A stretch of 64,000 bases of DNA, from positions 4,176,510 to 4,240,509 of the forward strand of contig NZ_AP018288.1 in the NCBI RefSeq assembly GCF_002368335.1, in the 5' to 3' direction. Source of the stretch: Nostoc sp. NIES-4103. Lineage in GTDB: Bacteria; Cyanobacteriota; Cyanobacteriia; Cyanobacteriales; Nostocaceae. The translations under genes and the position numbers were made by a program. A model generated the notes under the pieces. That model saw only the letters and a list, made by a program, of their open reading frames with translations, was not told the origin of the DNA and searched no databases. This document shows, in pieces, positions 8,941 to 17,217 of the stretch; within the stretch, counting starts at the first letter, position 1, and each line of letters starts with the position of its first letter.

Positions 8941-8982
8941 TTCGTAATTCGTAATTAAGAAAGTCGTAATTAAGAAAGTCGT
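8941..8982. repeat. second copy of the ATTCGTAATTAAGAAAGTCG repeat, touching a start codon
   Basis: ATTCGTAATTCGTAATTAAGAAAGTCG followed by a second TAATTAAGAAAGTCG. It ends one base before ATG 8983, so its AAGAAAG now occupies the ribosome-site position of the DUF1636 gene. Related to 5154-5201. Confidence 0.75.
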
Positions 8983-9396
8983 ATGACTGCCACTGCAAAT
9001 ATTTCTAATAATAATTCTTCTGGTATTGCTCACACTTTATTTGTGTGTAAAACCTGTGCCAGTGTTTGGCAAGACGGAAAACGTCAAGGTGAGAGTGGAG
9101 GTGAAAAACTCCTACGGCAGCTTCAGCAGCTTGCACAAAATTGGGATTTACGGGATGATTTCCCTATCCAAGAAGTGGAATGTATGAGTGCTTGTAACCG
9201 TTCCTGTGTGGTGGCTTTTGCTGCTGGTGGCAAGTTAACATATTTATTTGGTGATTTAACTGCTGATGGTAGTGCATCTGCTGTACTGGAATGTGCTAGT
9301 CAATACTATGCGAAGCCTGATGGTTTATTGCCTTGGTCGGAGCGACCTGAAGCTTTGAAAAAGGGTGTTCTGGCAAGGATTCCACCCTTGGGTTGA
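8983..9396 (+). CDS. DUF1636 ferredoxin-like metal-binding protein
   Basis: 137 residues. Cysteines C22-X2-C25 and C67-X3-C71-X3-C75 fit the thioredoxin-like 2Fe-2S or metal-binding pattern of DUF1636 proteins, which commonly sit in cobalamin and cobalt gene neighbourhoods. The gene is followed on the same strand by cobK and then by convergent cobL, in line with a role in B12 synthesis, although the exact role is not established. A dispersed repeat ends at its start codon, and another fills the 139-base gap to cobK. Confidence 0.8.
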   Translation: MTATANISNNNSSGIAHTLFVCKTCASVWQDGKRQGESGGEKLLRQLQQLAQNWDLRDDFPIQEVECMSACNRSCVVAFAAGGKLTYLFGDLTADGSASAVLECASQYYAKPDGLLPWSERPEALKKGVLARIPPLG

Positions 9397-9423
9397 TGAG
9401 AGGGATTTAGCGAACCACCCTTC

Positions 9424-9465
9424 GGGTGACGCTCGCAAGCTCGCTAACGCTACGCTAACGCCAGT
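9424..9465. repeat. 42-base dispersed repeat (GGGTGACGCTCGCAAGC type)
   Basis: Begins GGGTGACGCTCGCAAGCTCG and recurs at 50322-50363 with 40 of 42 bases identical. It is followed here by CACAGAGGCGCAGAGAACG, part of a second common cyanobacterial repeat also present near 20660. Confidence 0.85.
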
Positions 9466-9535
9466 CCCCCATCGTGACGGAAGCCGCCAAGACGGGGGCT
9501 GGACTCACAGAGGCGCAGAGAACGCAGAGAAAGCT

Positions 9536-10288
9536 ATGAGGCGGGTTTTGATTCTGGGTGGAACGGGAGATGCTGCTGAATTGGTTGCTAGAGTTGCGAC
9601 TATCCCAGGAGTTGAGGCGATCGCATCTCTAGCCGGTCGCACCCGTGAACCATCAACTTTAGTTGGTAGTGTGCGGATTGGCGGCTTTGGTGGTGCTACT
9701 GGTTTGGCTGACTATTTGCGGGAAATGCATATTGATTTGCTCATTGATGCTACCCATCCCTTCGCTGCTCAAATTTCTGAGAATGCAGCAACTGCTGCAA
9801 CTGAAGTGGGTATCCCGCGTCTGATGTTGATTCGTTCCCCTTGGGAAAAGGTAAGCGGCGATCGCTGGATAGAAGTTGAAAATACTGAGGCGGCGGCGGC
9901 TGCTTTGAAAAACCAAGCACAGAGGGTATTTTTAACTGTAGGCAGACAAGAATTAGCGGCCTTTGCTCACTTGCAGGATATTTGGTTTCTGATGCGGATG
10001 ATTGACCCGCCTACTGCTGATGCTGTAGTACCGCCAGGGATGATATTGTGCGATCGCGGCCCGTTTGCGTTAGACAACGAAAGAGAAATCCTGATTCATC
10101 ACAACATCGATACTATTGTGAGCAAAAATAGCGGTGGTGATGCCACCTACGCCAAAATTATCGCCGCACGGGAATTAGGATTAAAGGTTGTGATGGTCAA
10201 TCGTCCAGCCATACCACCAGGGGAACAGGTCGCAGATGTTGATGGTGCAATAGTATGGCTTTCACAAAGATTATTTAAATCGGTATAG
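9536..10288 (+). CDS. cobK: cobalt-precorrin-6A reductase
   Basis: 250 residues from ATG 9536. The frame is open further upstream, but that part is repeat DNA, so the later start is chosen. It begins MRRVLILGGTGDAAELV, a Rossmann-type NADPH site, and contains DLLIDATHPFAAQISENA and TVGRQELAAF, hallmarks of CbiJ/CobK, which reduces precorrin-6A to 6B in corrin ring synthesis. The next gene, cobL on the opposite strand, acts on its product. Confidence 0.92.
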   Translation: MRRVLILGGTGDAAELVARVATIPGVEAIASLAGRTREPSTLVGSVRIGGFGGATGLADYLREMHIDLLIDATHPFAAQISENAATAATEVGIPRLMLIRSPWEKVSGDRWIEVENTEAAAAALKNQAQRVFLTVGRQELAAFAHLQDIWFLMRMIDPPTADAVVPPGMILCDRGPFALDNEREILIHHNIDTIVSKNSGGDATYAKIIAARELGLKVVMVNRPAIPPGEQVADVDGAIVWLSQRLFKSV

Positions 10289-10433
10289 GATAAGGGTGCT
10301 AGGACTTACCAGAGAAATGCTACATAGAAATTTGCTCCCCTGCTCCCACAATTGGGAGAAGGGGTTGGGGGATGAGGGTAAGTTTTACATTCGTGCAAGA
10401 GGTCTATTGATTTATCTAGTAGTTCCCTGGTAC

Positions 10434-11645
10434 TTAAGACTTGACTACTACCCATTGTGTAACAGGTGCCATTGCTCGCCAACCCAAAAATTTACCAATG
10501 GGTTCTGCCCTCTGAATGGCAATGCGAGTCAAATTACCACCGACTTGTTGATACCATTGAAATAAGGTTTGCTCACCTTCAACAGTCACCACATTTGCTA
10601 CCAAACGTCCCCCTGGACGTAGTGCTGACCAGCAAACATTGAAGAGTCCCTCCGCTGTTACTCCTCCACCGATGAAGATGGCATCAGGTGCAGGCAAGTC
10701 TTTGAGGGCATGAGGTGCTTTGCCTTCCACAATTTGCAGGTTTGGCGTACCAAGGGCGGCGGCATTATCAGCAATATAATGTAGTCTAGAAGAATTTTGT
10801 TCAATTGCGATCGCCCGACACCGAGGATGACTCCGCATCCATTCAATAGAAATTGAACCGCAACCCGCGCCCACATCCCACAGTAACTCCCCCGGTGTGG
10901 GGGCCAAAGCCCTTAGAGTCACCGCCCTGACTTCGTGCTTCGTCAACTGTCCATCATGGTGATAGGCGTTATCTGGTAGCCCAGGCAACCTCGGCAAAGC
11001 TACAACTCCAGCATCAACAATACAATCAACAGCGATCGCATTTAAAGCAGCGATTTCGGTTTCACTCCAAGAGGCAGCCGTACCTTCTACAATTCGTTCG
11101 TGGCTACCACCCATGCGTTCTAAGACTGTAATTTTGCTACCACCATAGCCGCGTTTTGTCAATATCTCAGCCACAATTGCAGGTGTATCCTTACCCTCGC
11201 TCAAAATTAACAGCCGTGCCCCAGGATAGATGTAAGACTGGAGTAGCGAAGGTGGACGAGCATTTAAACTTAAGGTTTCTACCTCAGTTAAAGACCATCC
11301 CAGCCTGGCACAAGCGAGGCTAAAGGTTGAAGGTGCAGGGATAATCGTCATTTCTGAGACAGGAATACGCCTTGTGAGAGTTACGCCAATGCCGTAACAC
11401 ATGGGGTCGCCACTGGCTAACACACAGATTGACTGGCCGCGACGTTGGATAATTGCTTCTATTGAGGCGCTAATGGGAGATGTCCAACTGAGTTTTTCAC
11501 GTTGATCATCTGTGGGTAACATAGCCAAATGGCGATCGCCGCCTACAATCACTTCAGCCTCATTGACAATAGAACGAGCGATCGCACTTAATCCCTGTAA
11601 CCCATCTTCGCCAATACCCACAATCGAAAGCCATTTTCGTGTCAT
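10434..11645 (-). CDS. cobL: bifunctional precorrin-6Y C5,15-methyltransferase/decarboxylase (CbiE-CbiT fusion)
   Basis: 403 residues. The N-terminal half is a CbiE-type tetrapyrrole methylase (WLSIVGIGEDGLQGL, CVLASGDPMCYGIG, MTIIPAPSTFSLACARLGW). The C-terminal half from about residue 215 is CbiT, with the SAM-binding LLWDVGAGCGSISIEWMR and APDAIFIGGG. Together they methylate C5 and C15 and remove the C12 acetate carboxylate. It converges with cobK across a 145-base gap that holds a G-rich stretch but no obvious terminator. Confidence 0.93.
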   Translation of the reverse strand: MTRKWLSIVGIGEDGLQGLSAIARSIVNEAEVIVGGDRHLAMLPTDDQREKLSWTSPISASIEAIIQRRGQSICVLASGDPMCYGIGVTLTRRIPVSEMTIIPAPSTFSLACARLGWSLTEVETLSLNARPPSLLQSYIYPGARLLILSEGKDTPAIVAEILTKRGYGGSKITVLERMGGSHERIVEGTAASWSETEIAALNAIAVDCIVDAGVVALPRLPGLPDNAYHHDGQLTKHEVRAVTLRALAPTPGELLWDVGAGCGSISIEWMRSHPRCRAIAIEQNSSRLHYIADNAAALGTPNLQIVEGKAPHALKDLPAPDAIFIGGGVTAEGLFNVCWSALRPGGRLVANVVTVEGEQTLFQWYQQVGGNLTRIAIQRAEPIGKFLGWRAMAPVTQWVVVKS

Positions 11646-11955
11646 ATCAATCCCCGCAAGCCCTCAACATTTTTGCATTAAACAGCGGTGCGATCGTCTA
11701 GCCTGTGTCCATAATGAAAAAGAGTGAGAGAAGAGAGCAGGGGGAGCAGGGGTAGCGGGGGTAGCTGGAGGAGCAAAAAAGTGCGTAAACACAGAGGCTT
11801 CAAAAAGGACGTATTGTTTAAGAGCGCTATGCCAGAGCGAAACAAGTATTTTTTTTGTTTCTTCCTTTTAAAAAAGGAGGCTGATTCAACCACTCACGGA
11901 GGGTATTCTCCCCCAGCTTCCCCTTCCTCCCCAGCCTCCCCAGCCCTCCTTTTCG
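11646..11955. other. gap with low-complexity G/C-rich repeats, no gene seen
   Basis: Contains GGGGGAGCAGGGGTAGCGGG near 11740 and CCCCAGCCTCCCCAGCCCTC near 11935, both of the short-repeat type found elsewhere here. The second block lies directly at the broken 5' end of the DUF5615 pseudogene. Confidence 0.6.
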
Positions 11956-12302
11956 GTGATGCGTCATTTCTGTACTTTGGCAAGAAAATATAATATCTAT
12001 GCTGTCCACTGGTCTACTGTTGGCGATCCTGGTGAAAAAGATTCGGTAATTATGGAGTGGGCAAGAAGTAATGAGTATATTGTCTTTACACATGATTTAG
12101 ACTTTGGTTCCTTGCTAGCTGCAACGGGTGCTGATAGTCCAAGTGTCATTCTCTTTCGCACCCAAGACTTTTGCCCAACAGTATCGAAAATTTAGTCATT
12201 TCAGCCCTAAACCAGTTTGAAACCTTACTAGAGATGGGTGCTTTGGTAACAGTTGACCAAGCCCAATCTAGAGTGCGTATTTTACCAATTAGACGTGGAT
12301 AG
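11956..12302 (+). pseudogene. DUF5615 PIN-like toxin gene, 5' truncated and frameshifted
   Basis: The body matches the DUF5615 PIN-like family: YAVHWSTVGDPGEKDSVIME, then EYIVFTHDLDFGSLLAATGA. After FRTQDF the frame breaks: one T appears to be missing from the T-run at 12169-12172, and in the next frame the usual end continues as LPNSIENLVISALNQFETLL up to RVRILPIRRG and a stop at 12300-12302. The expected N-terminal aspartate-containing strand is also missing and is replaced by sequence next to a repeat. No DUF433 partner is seen. An intact DUF433/DUF5615 pair lies at 58104-58780. Confidence 0.8.
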
Positions 12303-12378
12303 TTAAATATCTTATTCCGTCTTTATTAAGCTAATTTTGATAGGATATAGTTCATGGTACTCGATTAAAGATAACTCA

Positions 12379-12600
12379 ATGAACTCACTCTCAGAAATCG
12401 AAGCTGCTATTATGCAATTGTCTGAAGGTGAAATCCGGGAGTTGTCGAACTGGCTTCAAGAATATCTCAATGACTCTTGGGACAAGCAAATCGAAACAGA
12501 TGCAAAATCTGGTAAATTGGATCAGTTAATACAACGTGCTAAAGCAGATATTGACGCTAACAGGGTGAAACCGTTAGATGAAGTCCTTAACAACCCCTGA
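12379..12600 (+). CDS. putative antitoxin of a type II toxin-antitoxin pair
   Basis: 73 residues from ATG 12379. MNSLSEIEAAIMQLSEGEIR and ELSNWLQEYL are typical of small cyanobacterial antitoxins with an N-terminal helix and a C-terminal tail (DANRVKPLDEVLNN). Its 3' end overlaps the start of the following toxin-like gene by 23 bases, as usual for co-translated pairs. The family name is uncertain; the pairing is the main evidence. Confidence 0.7.
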   Translation: MNSLSEIEAAIMQLSEGEIRELSNWLQEYLNDSWDKQIETDAKSGKLDQLIQRAKADIDANRVKPLDEVLNNP

Positions 12601-12835
12601 TTTCTGGCGATCGTATGCTGCACTGTCACCTGAAGTTCAACAGCAAGCCAGAAAAGCGTATCGCTTGTGGATTAACAATCAATTTCATCCTTCTTTGCAT
12701 TTCAAAAAAGTCACAAATGATTTATGGTCAGTCCGAATTAGTGGTGGATATCGCGCACTAGCACTGAAAAGAGGAGAGGATTATTACTGGATTTGGATTG
12801 GCTCACACGATGACTACGAAATACTGATTAGTTGA
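12578..12835 (+). CDS. RelE/ParE-type toxin-like protein
   Basis: 85 residues. The sequence has the RelE/ParE fold pattern: an N-terminal helix (SPEVQQQARKAYRLWINN), HPSLHFKKV, then the strand series LWSVRISGGYRALALKRG and YYWIWIGSHDDYEILI. RelE relatives cut mRNA on the ribosome, ParE relatives poison gyrase; which applies is not evident. Overlaps its putative antitoxin by 23 bases. Confidence 0.8.
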   Translation: MKSLTTPDFWRSYAALSPEVQQQARKAYRLWINNQFHPSLHFKKVTNDLWSVRISGGYRALALKRGEDYYWIWIGSHDDYEILIS

Positions 12836-12882
12836 AGTTAAACTAACTTGGAAGGTATTTTAATAATTCGGTTTGCATCTCC

Positions 12883-13623
12883 ATGAAATTTATCGGCATT
12901 GATTTAGGCTGGAAATCCCAACCAAGCGGCTTATGCTGCTTAGAATGGACAGATCAACAACTGCAACTACTCGATTTAGACCGTAAAGAAGCTATTGCAG
13001 ACATCCTCATTTGGATAGATCAAAGCGTACAACCAAACGAACCAGCAATTATTGCCGTAGATGCACCCACCCTCATTCCCAACGCCACAGGTAGTCGCCT
13101 ACCCGACAAACTCAGCCACAAACACTTCGGAAAATATCACGCTGGTTGCTACCCAGCTAACATGAACTTACCCTTTGCAGAACGCACCGTCAACTTTGGC
13201 TTAGCATTAGAACAGCGTGGTTTTGCACACGCACCCACCATCGAACCGCAAAAACTCAGCAGATATCAAATCGAAGTTTTTCCCCATCCAGCAATAGTGC
13301 ATTTATTTGGCTTAGAACGCATCCTCAAATATAAAAAAGGACGCCTCAGTGAGCGTCGCTTAGAATTAATCAAACTCCATCAATATATACTTGATATCCT
13401 ACCTAATCTCGAACCTCCTCTGCGCCCTCTGCGCCTCTGTGGTTCGTTTATTCCAGAAATCCCCTCTACAGGCGCAGCCCTCAAAGAAACCGAAGACAAA
13501 CTAGATAGTCTAATCTGCGCTTATATTGCAGCACACTGGTGGTATTGGGGCGAACAACGTAACCTAGTATTAGGCGATCGCACTACAGGTTACATTGTCA
13601 TCCCCAAGAAAGTTAGGAGTTAG
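12883..13623 (+). CDS. DUF429 family protein (RNase H-like fold)
   Basis: 246 residues. KFIGIDLGWKSQPSG at the N-terminus and AVDAPTLIPNATGSR and DSLICAYIAAHWWYWG further on match DUF429 proteins, predicted RNase H-like nucleases of unknown substrate. Two oddities: residues of about 178-192 (PPLRPLRLCGSFI) are encoded by CCTCTGCGCCCTCTGCGCCT-type repeat DNA at 13415-13450, and the last codons (KKVRS-stop) are formed by a TTAGGAG short repeat. Confidence 0.8.
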   Translation: MKFIGIDLGWKSQPSGLCCLEWTDQQLQLLDLDRKEAIADILIWIDQSVQPNEPAIIAVDAPTLIPNATGSRLPDKLSHKHFGKYHAGCYPANMNLPFAERTVNFGLALEQRGFAHAPTIEPQKLSRYQIEVFPHPAIVHLFGLERILKYKKGRLSERRLELIKLHQYILDILPNLEPPLRPLRLCGSFIPEIPSTGAALKETEDKLDSLICAYIAAHWWYWGEQRNLVLGDRTTGYIVIPKKVRS

Positions 13624-13678
13624 GAGTTATGAGTTGTTAATTATTAACTCCTAACTCCTCACTGTTAACTCCTAACTT
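13612..13678. terminator. inverted TTAGGAG repeats between convergent genes
   Basis: GTTAGGAGTTAGGAGTTA at 13612-13629 can pair with the later TTAACTCCTAACTCC and GTTAACTCCTAACTT copies up to 13678. The array lies between the ends of the DUF429 and glgP genes and could terminate both. Confidence 0.6.
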
Positions 13679-16243
13679 TTACTCAGCCCAAGCAATCAAC
13701 CTTGGTTCATAGGAACTAGACAAATATTGATGTTTCGGCAACACCCGCAAAGACAAGCCTTGCAAACCAGAGGTAGTATAAGTGATGTCAGCCGTGTAAA
13801 CACTCAATTTTTGGTCATCCTGTCCTTGGAAATCCATCACTACTGGTATAGCGTTGACGATTTCACCATTGGCATCGATCGCACCTTGGTAGAGTTCTAC
13901 TTGTACATCATCATTGGTCAAAGTTGACAAGTCAATTTTGGCTTTCACAGCAACGGTTTGGTTAACTTCAATATCCGCAGCTGAAGATACATCAATATCT
14001 TTGATTTTGATGTTAAACCAGTTGTCGCTGAGTTTTGCTTTCCAGTCAGCTAATTCTTTAGCTGGTGCGAAGTTCTCAGCAGTGAGGATATGACAGCGAT
14101 CGCTAGCTGGGAAATAAGCCCTGAGTGCATATTCTCCCACCATCCGCGCTGTATTAAAAAATGGACAATTCAAACGAATTGCATCTTTCATTTTGGCTAC
14201 CCACGGACGGGGCAAGCCATCAACATCGCGATGATCGTAAAATAGCGGTACTACTTCCTTTTCTAACAATTCGTAGAGAGCATTAGCTTCTACTTCATCT
14301 TGGTAATTGGGATCATCATAATTCTCACCATGTCCAATGGCCCAACCTGTGCGGACATAATCAGCTTCATCCCACCAGCCATCGAGTACACTTAAATTCG
14401 GCAATCCATTCATTGCAGCTTTCATCCCACTGGTACCGGAAGCTTCTCTGGGACGACGTGGTGTATTTAACCAGATATCGCAACCCGCCACCATCAACCG
14501 GGATATGTGGATGTCGTAATTGGGAACAAACACCACTTGTTTTTCTAAATGTTGTTCGCGGATAAAGTGATTGATGTCGCGGATCAGTTCTTTACCAGGA
14601 ATATCTTTAGGATGTGCTTTACCTGCAATCACGAATTGTACTTTTCGGTCTTTATTACCGAGTAAAATCCGTTTGATCCTTTCAATATCACGCATCCACA
14701 GGGTAGCGCGTTTGTAGGTGGCAAAGCGACGGGCAAAGCCGATGGTTAAAACGTTGGGATCTAAAACTTCTTGGGCTTGGGCAATTTCTGAGGCAGAAGC
14801 GCCGCGATCGCGTAAGTGCTTGACTAGATGGTCGCGCACATACAATATCATATCTAAGCGGCAGCGTTCATGGTTGCGCCATAATTCCTCATCGGGTATT
14901 GCGTCCATCCGTTCCCACAATTGGCTATCGGGTGGTGCTGATGACCAATTTGGGCCGAGATAGCGATCGTACAACTCCTGAGTTGATTTAGCAACACAAC
15001 TACGGGCATGGACACCATTAGTAATTGCTGCGATCGGTACTTCTTCTACGGGGACTTTCTTCCACAAACCCTGGAACATTTGCCGGGACACCACACCATG
15101 CAGCTGTGCTACACCGTTAGAAAATGTTGCCATCTTCAACGCCAACACCGCCATGCTGAAAGGCGCAGATAAATCACCTGTGTTCTCACGCCCCAATCCT
15201 AAAAATTGCTCTTTGGGTAAGCCGAAGATTTCTGCATAGTACCCCAAATAGTACAAGATTTTGTCCGGTGCGAACAAGTCAATTCCTGCTGGCACTGGTG
15301 TATGGGTAGTAAAGATGTTGCTGGAAGCCACAACTTGTTTGGCTTCGGCATAATTTAACCCCTCTTCCTGAATCAGGATGCGGATGCGTTCTAAAGCTGA
15401 GAATGCCGCATGACCTTCATTCATGTGGTAAGCGGTGACGTTATATCCCAGCGCTTTCAACATCTGTACACCACCGATACCCAGCATCATTTCTTGGTGG
15501 ATACGCATATCGATGTCACCACCGTACAGTTGATCGGTGATGTCGTGGTCATAAGGGTTATTAGGTTCAATGTTGGTGTCCAACATATACAGTGGTACCG
15601 TTCCCACCTGTACACGCCACACTCTCGCATACACCTTGCGTCCTGGATAGTCTACCGCAATCCGTAATTCTGAGCCATCAGGATTGCGTTCTAGGTGCAA
15701 GGGCATATTATAGAAATCGTTGATTGGGTAGCGTTCTTGCTGCCAGCCGTCAGCGTTGAGATACTGGGCAAAGTATCCTTGCTGATACAGTAAGCCCACA
15801 CCCACCAGCGGTAACCCTAAATCGCTAGCAGATTTGAGGTGATCTCCCGCCAGAACTCCCAAACCGCCAGAATAGATAGGTAAACAATCTACCAGTCCAA
15901 ATTCAGCCGAAAAATAAGCATAGCATTCTTTTGGCTTATGACTGCGTTGTTTTTGATACCAGCTGCGCTCCTGCAAATAATCTTCTAATTGGCGATTAGC
16001 TCGATCCATTTGGGCCAGAAAGCCCTCGTCCTCGACAACTTCCAAAAGTCGTACTTGAGAGATAGTACCCAGCATCAAAACCGGATTATGATGGCTGGAT
16101 TCCCACAAGTCTGGGTCTAAGCGACGAAATAAATCTTTAGTCTCAACGTTCCAATCCCAGTGCAAGTTATATGCCAGCCGCCGCAGCGGTTCGAGTCGCG
16201 GCGGTAGTGAGGGGGATACGTTGAATGTGCGAATAGGCTGCAT
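13679..16243 (-). CDS. glgP: alpha-glucan phosphorylase (glycogen phosphorylase, DUF3417-containing type)
   Basis: 854 residues, typical of the alpha-glucan family phosphorylases of the TIGR02094 type. The start region (SLPPRLEPLRRLAYNLHWDW) is the DUF3417 segment; YFSAEFGLVDCLPIYSGGLG, TNGVHARSC and the pyridoxal-phosphate motif EASGTSGMKAAMNG (about residue 600) mark the catalytic core. It releases glucose-1-phosphate from stored glycogen. Divergent from the DUF6464 gene across a 500-base region that must hold its promoter. Confidence 0.93.
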   Translation of the reverse strand: MQPIRTFNVSPSLPPRLEPLRRLAYNLHWDWNVETKDLFRRLDPDLWESSHHNPVLMLGTISQVRLLEVVEDEGFLAQMDRANRQLEDYLQERSWYQKQRSHKPKECYAYFSAEFGLVDCLPIYSGGLGVLAGDHLKSASDLGLPLVGVGLLYQQGYFAQYLNADGWQQERYPINDFYNMPLHLERNPDGSELRIAVDYPGRKVYARVWRVQVGTVPLYMLDTNIEPNNPYDHDITDQLYGGDIDMRIHQEMMLGIGGVQMLKALGYNVTAYHMNEGHAAFSALERIRILIQEEGLNYAEAKQVVASSNIFTTHTPVPAGIDLFAPDKILYYLGYYAEIFGLPKEQFLGLGRENTGDLSAPFSMAVLALKMATFSNGVAQLHGVVSRQMFQGLWKKVPVEEVPIAAITNGVHARSCVAKSTQELYDRYLGPNWSSAPPDSQLWERMDAIPDEELWRNHERCRLDMILYVRDHLVKHLRDRGASASEIAQAQEVLDPNVLTIGFARRFATYKRATLWMRDIERIKRILLGNKDRKVQFVIAGKAHPKDIPGKELIRDINHFIREQHLEKQVVFVPNYDIHISRLMVAGCDIWLNTPRRPREASGTSGMKAAMNGLPNLSVLDGWWDEADYVRTGWAIGHGENYDDPNYQDEVEANALYELLEKEVVPLFYDHRDVDGLPRPWVAKMKDAIRLNCPFFNTARMVGEYALRAYFPASDRCHILTAENFAPAKELADWKAKLSDNWFNIKIKDIDVSSAADIEVNQTVAVKAKIDLSTLTNDDVQVELYQGAIDANGEIVNAIPVVMDFQGQDDQKLSVYTADITYTTSGLQGLSLRVLPKHQYLSSSYEPRLIAWAE

Positions 16244-16745
16244 AGGTTGGCAAAACTCCTAGTCTAGCTATGGCTATTGTTGACTGTCTTTACCCAATGT
16301 TGCCAATTCTTTATACTGTGTTTGTGAAATTGCTCTGACTTTGTTAAGAATTGAAAACAATTGTAGCCTTCGCTGCTAAAGTTGACACCAAGGCTCTTTC
16401 TAAGTCTATGTGTATCTTTAAAGGATGTACTGAGTATATTAAAATTTAATTATTTTCTAGCTTTTCATATTTCAATGCATATAATTTGAAACTTACGGTA
16501 GATATTTATATTTATTTTAGATTTAATTCATTAATTGCTATTAGCTAACTCTAGGAAATAATAACTGTTGACTGATGACTGTCAACAGTCATTAATTCCC
16601 ATGCCCCATGCCCCATGCCCAATGCCCAATGCCCAATGCCCCATGCCCAATTCACACCAAACCGTTAATTATATTCTGAATTGAGTAAGCTAGAGTAGGC
16701 TACTGCGATACCATTTTTATAATGTAATTCACATCACATGAGCTT
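16244..16745. promoter_or_regulatory. divergent intergenic region with CCCCATG/CCCAATG heptamers
   Basis: Between divergently transcribed glgP and the DUF6464 gene. Heptamers CCCCATG/CCCAATG repeat through about 16598-16652. A TATAAT box at 16718-16723 lies 22 bases before ATG 16746 and is a possible -10 element, without a good -35. No gene is visible. Confidence 0.5.
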
Positions 16746-17111
16746 ATGGAGCCAGACTCTTTACCAACCGAGGTAATTCTGACGCACCCGCGTCAGTCAC
16801 TCGGCAAAGTCCAACTTGATTGGACACCTCAACCTGGAAACTATCTAGATTTTGAAGGTAAAACCTACGCTGTTTTAGAACGCCGCCACAGATATCAATT
16901 TAAATCAGGGCGTTACCGCTTGAATAATATAGCCATTTACGTCCAGTCTGCTAAAAGACCAGCAGAAAAAACTTTAGTCGAGGGACGTTGGGTAATTGGT
17001 GATGCCACCTGTTGTTATAATGCTCATTCGGAAATTATTCGCTGTGCAGTCAACCCAGAGGGGCCTTGCAAGTCTTGCCGCTTTTATGAGAAGTTAGGAG
17101 TTAGGAGTTAG
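16746..17111 (+). CDS. cyanobacterial DUF6464-like small protein
   Basis: 121 residues. The middle (DFEGKTYAVLERRHRYQFK) and the cysteine-rich end (CCYNAHSEIIRCAVNPEGPC followed by KSCRFYE) match a small protein family widespread in cyanobacteria, which I believe is DUF6464; function unknown. The cysteines could bind a metal. The last residues KLGVRS and the stop codon are encoded by TTAGGAG repeats, so the native C-terminus was probably different. Confidence 0.65.
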   Translation: MEPDSLPTEVILTHPRQSLGKVQLDWTPQPGNYLDFEGKTYAVLERRHRYQFKSGRYRLNNIAIYVQSAKRPAEKTLVEGRWVIGDATCCYNAHSEIIRCAVNPEGPCKSCRFYEKLGVRS

Positions 17112-17217
17112 GAGTTAGGAGTTAGGAGTTAAGAGTTAGGAGTAAAAAATTATCTCCCTCATCTTCCTCATCCCCCTCATCTCCCCATCTCCCTCATCCC
17201 CCTCATCTCCCCTTTCA
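17092..17217. repeat. TTAGGAG heptamers and CTCATCNCC tracts
   Basis: About seven TTAGGAG units at 17092-17145, overlapping the end of the preceding gene, then pyrimidine-rich CCCTCATC/CTCCCCATC tracts up to the end of fmt. Confidence 0.85.

Noticed and set aside
10296..10565. Plus-strand 89-codon frame after cobK
   Set aside because: Overlaps the end of cobL on the opposite strand and is partly repeat DNA; no family match.
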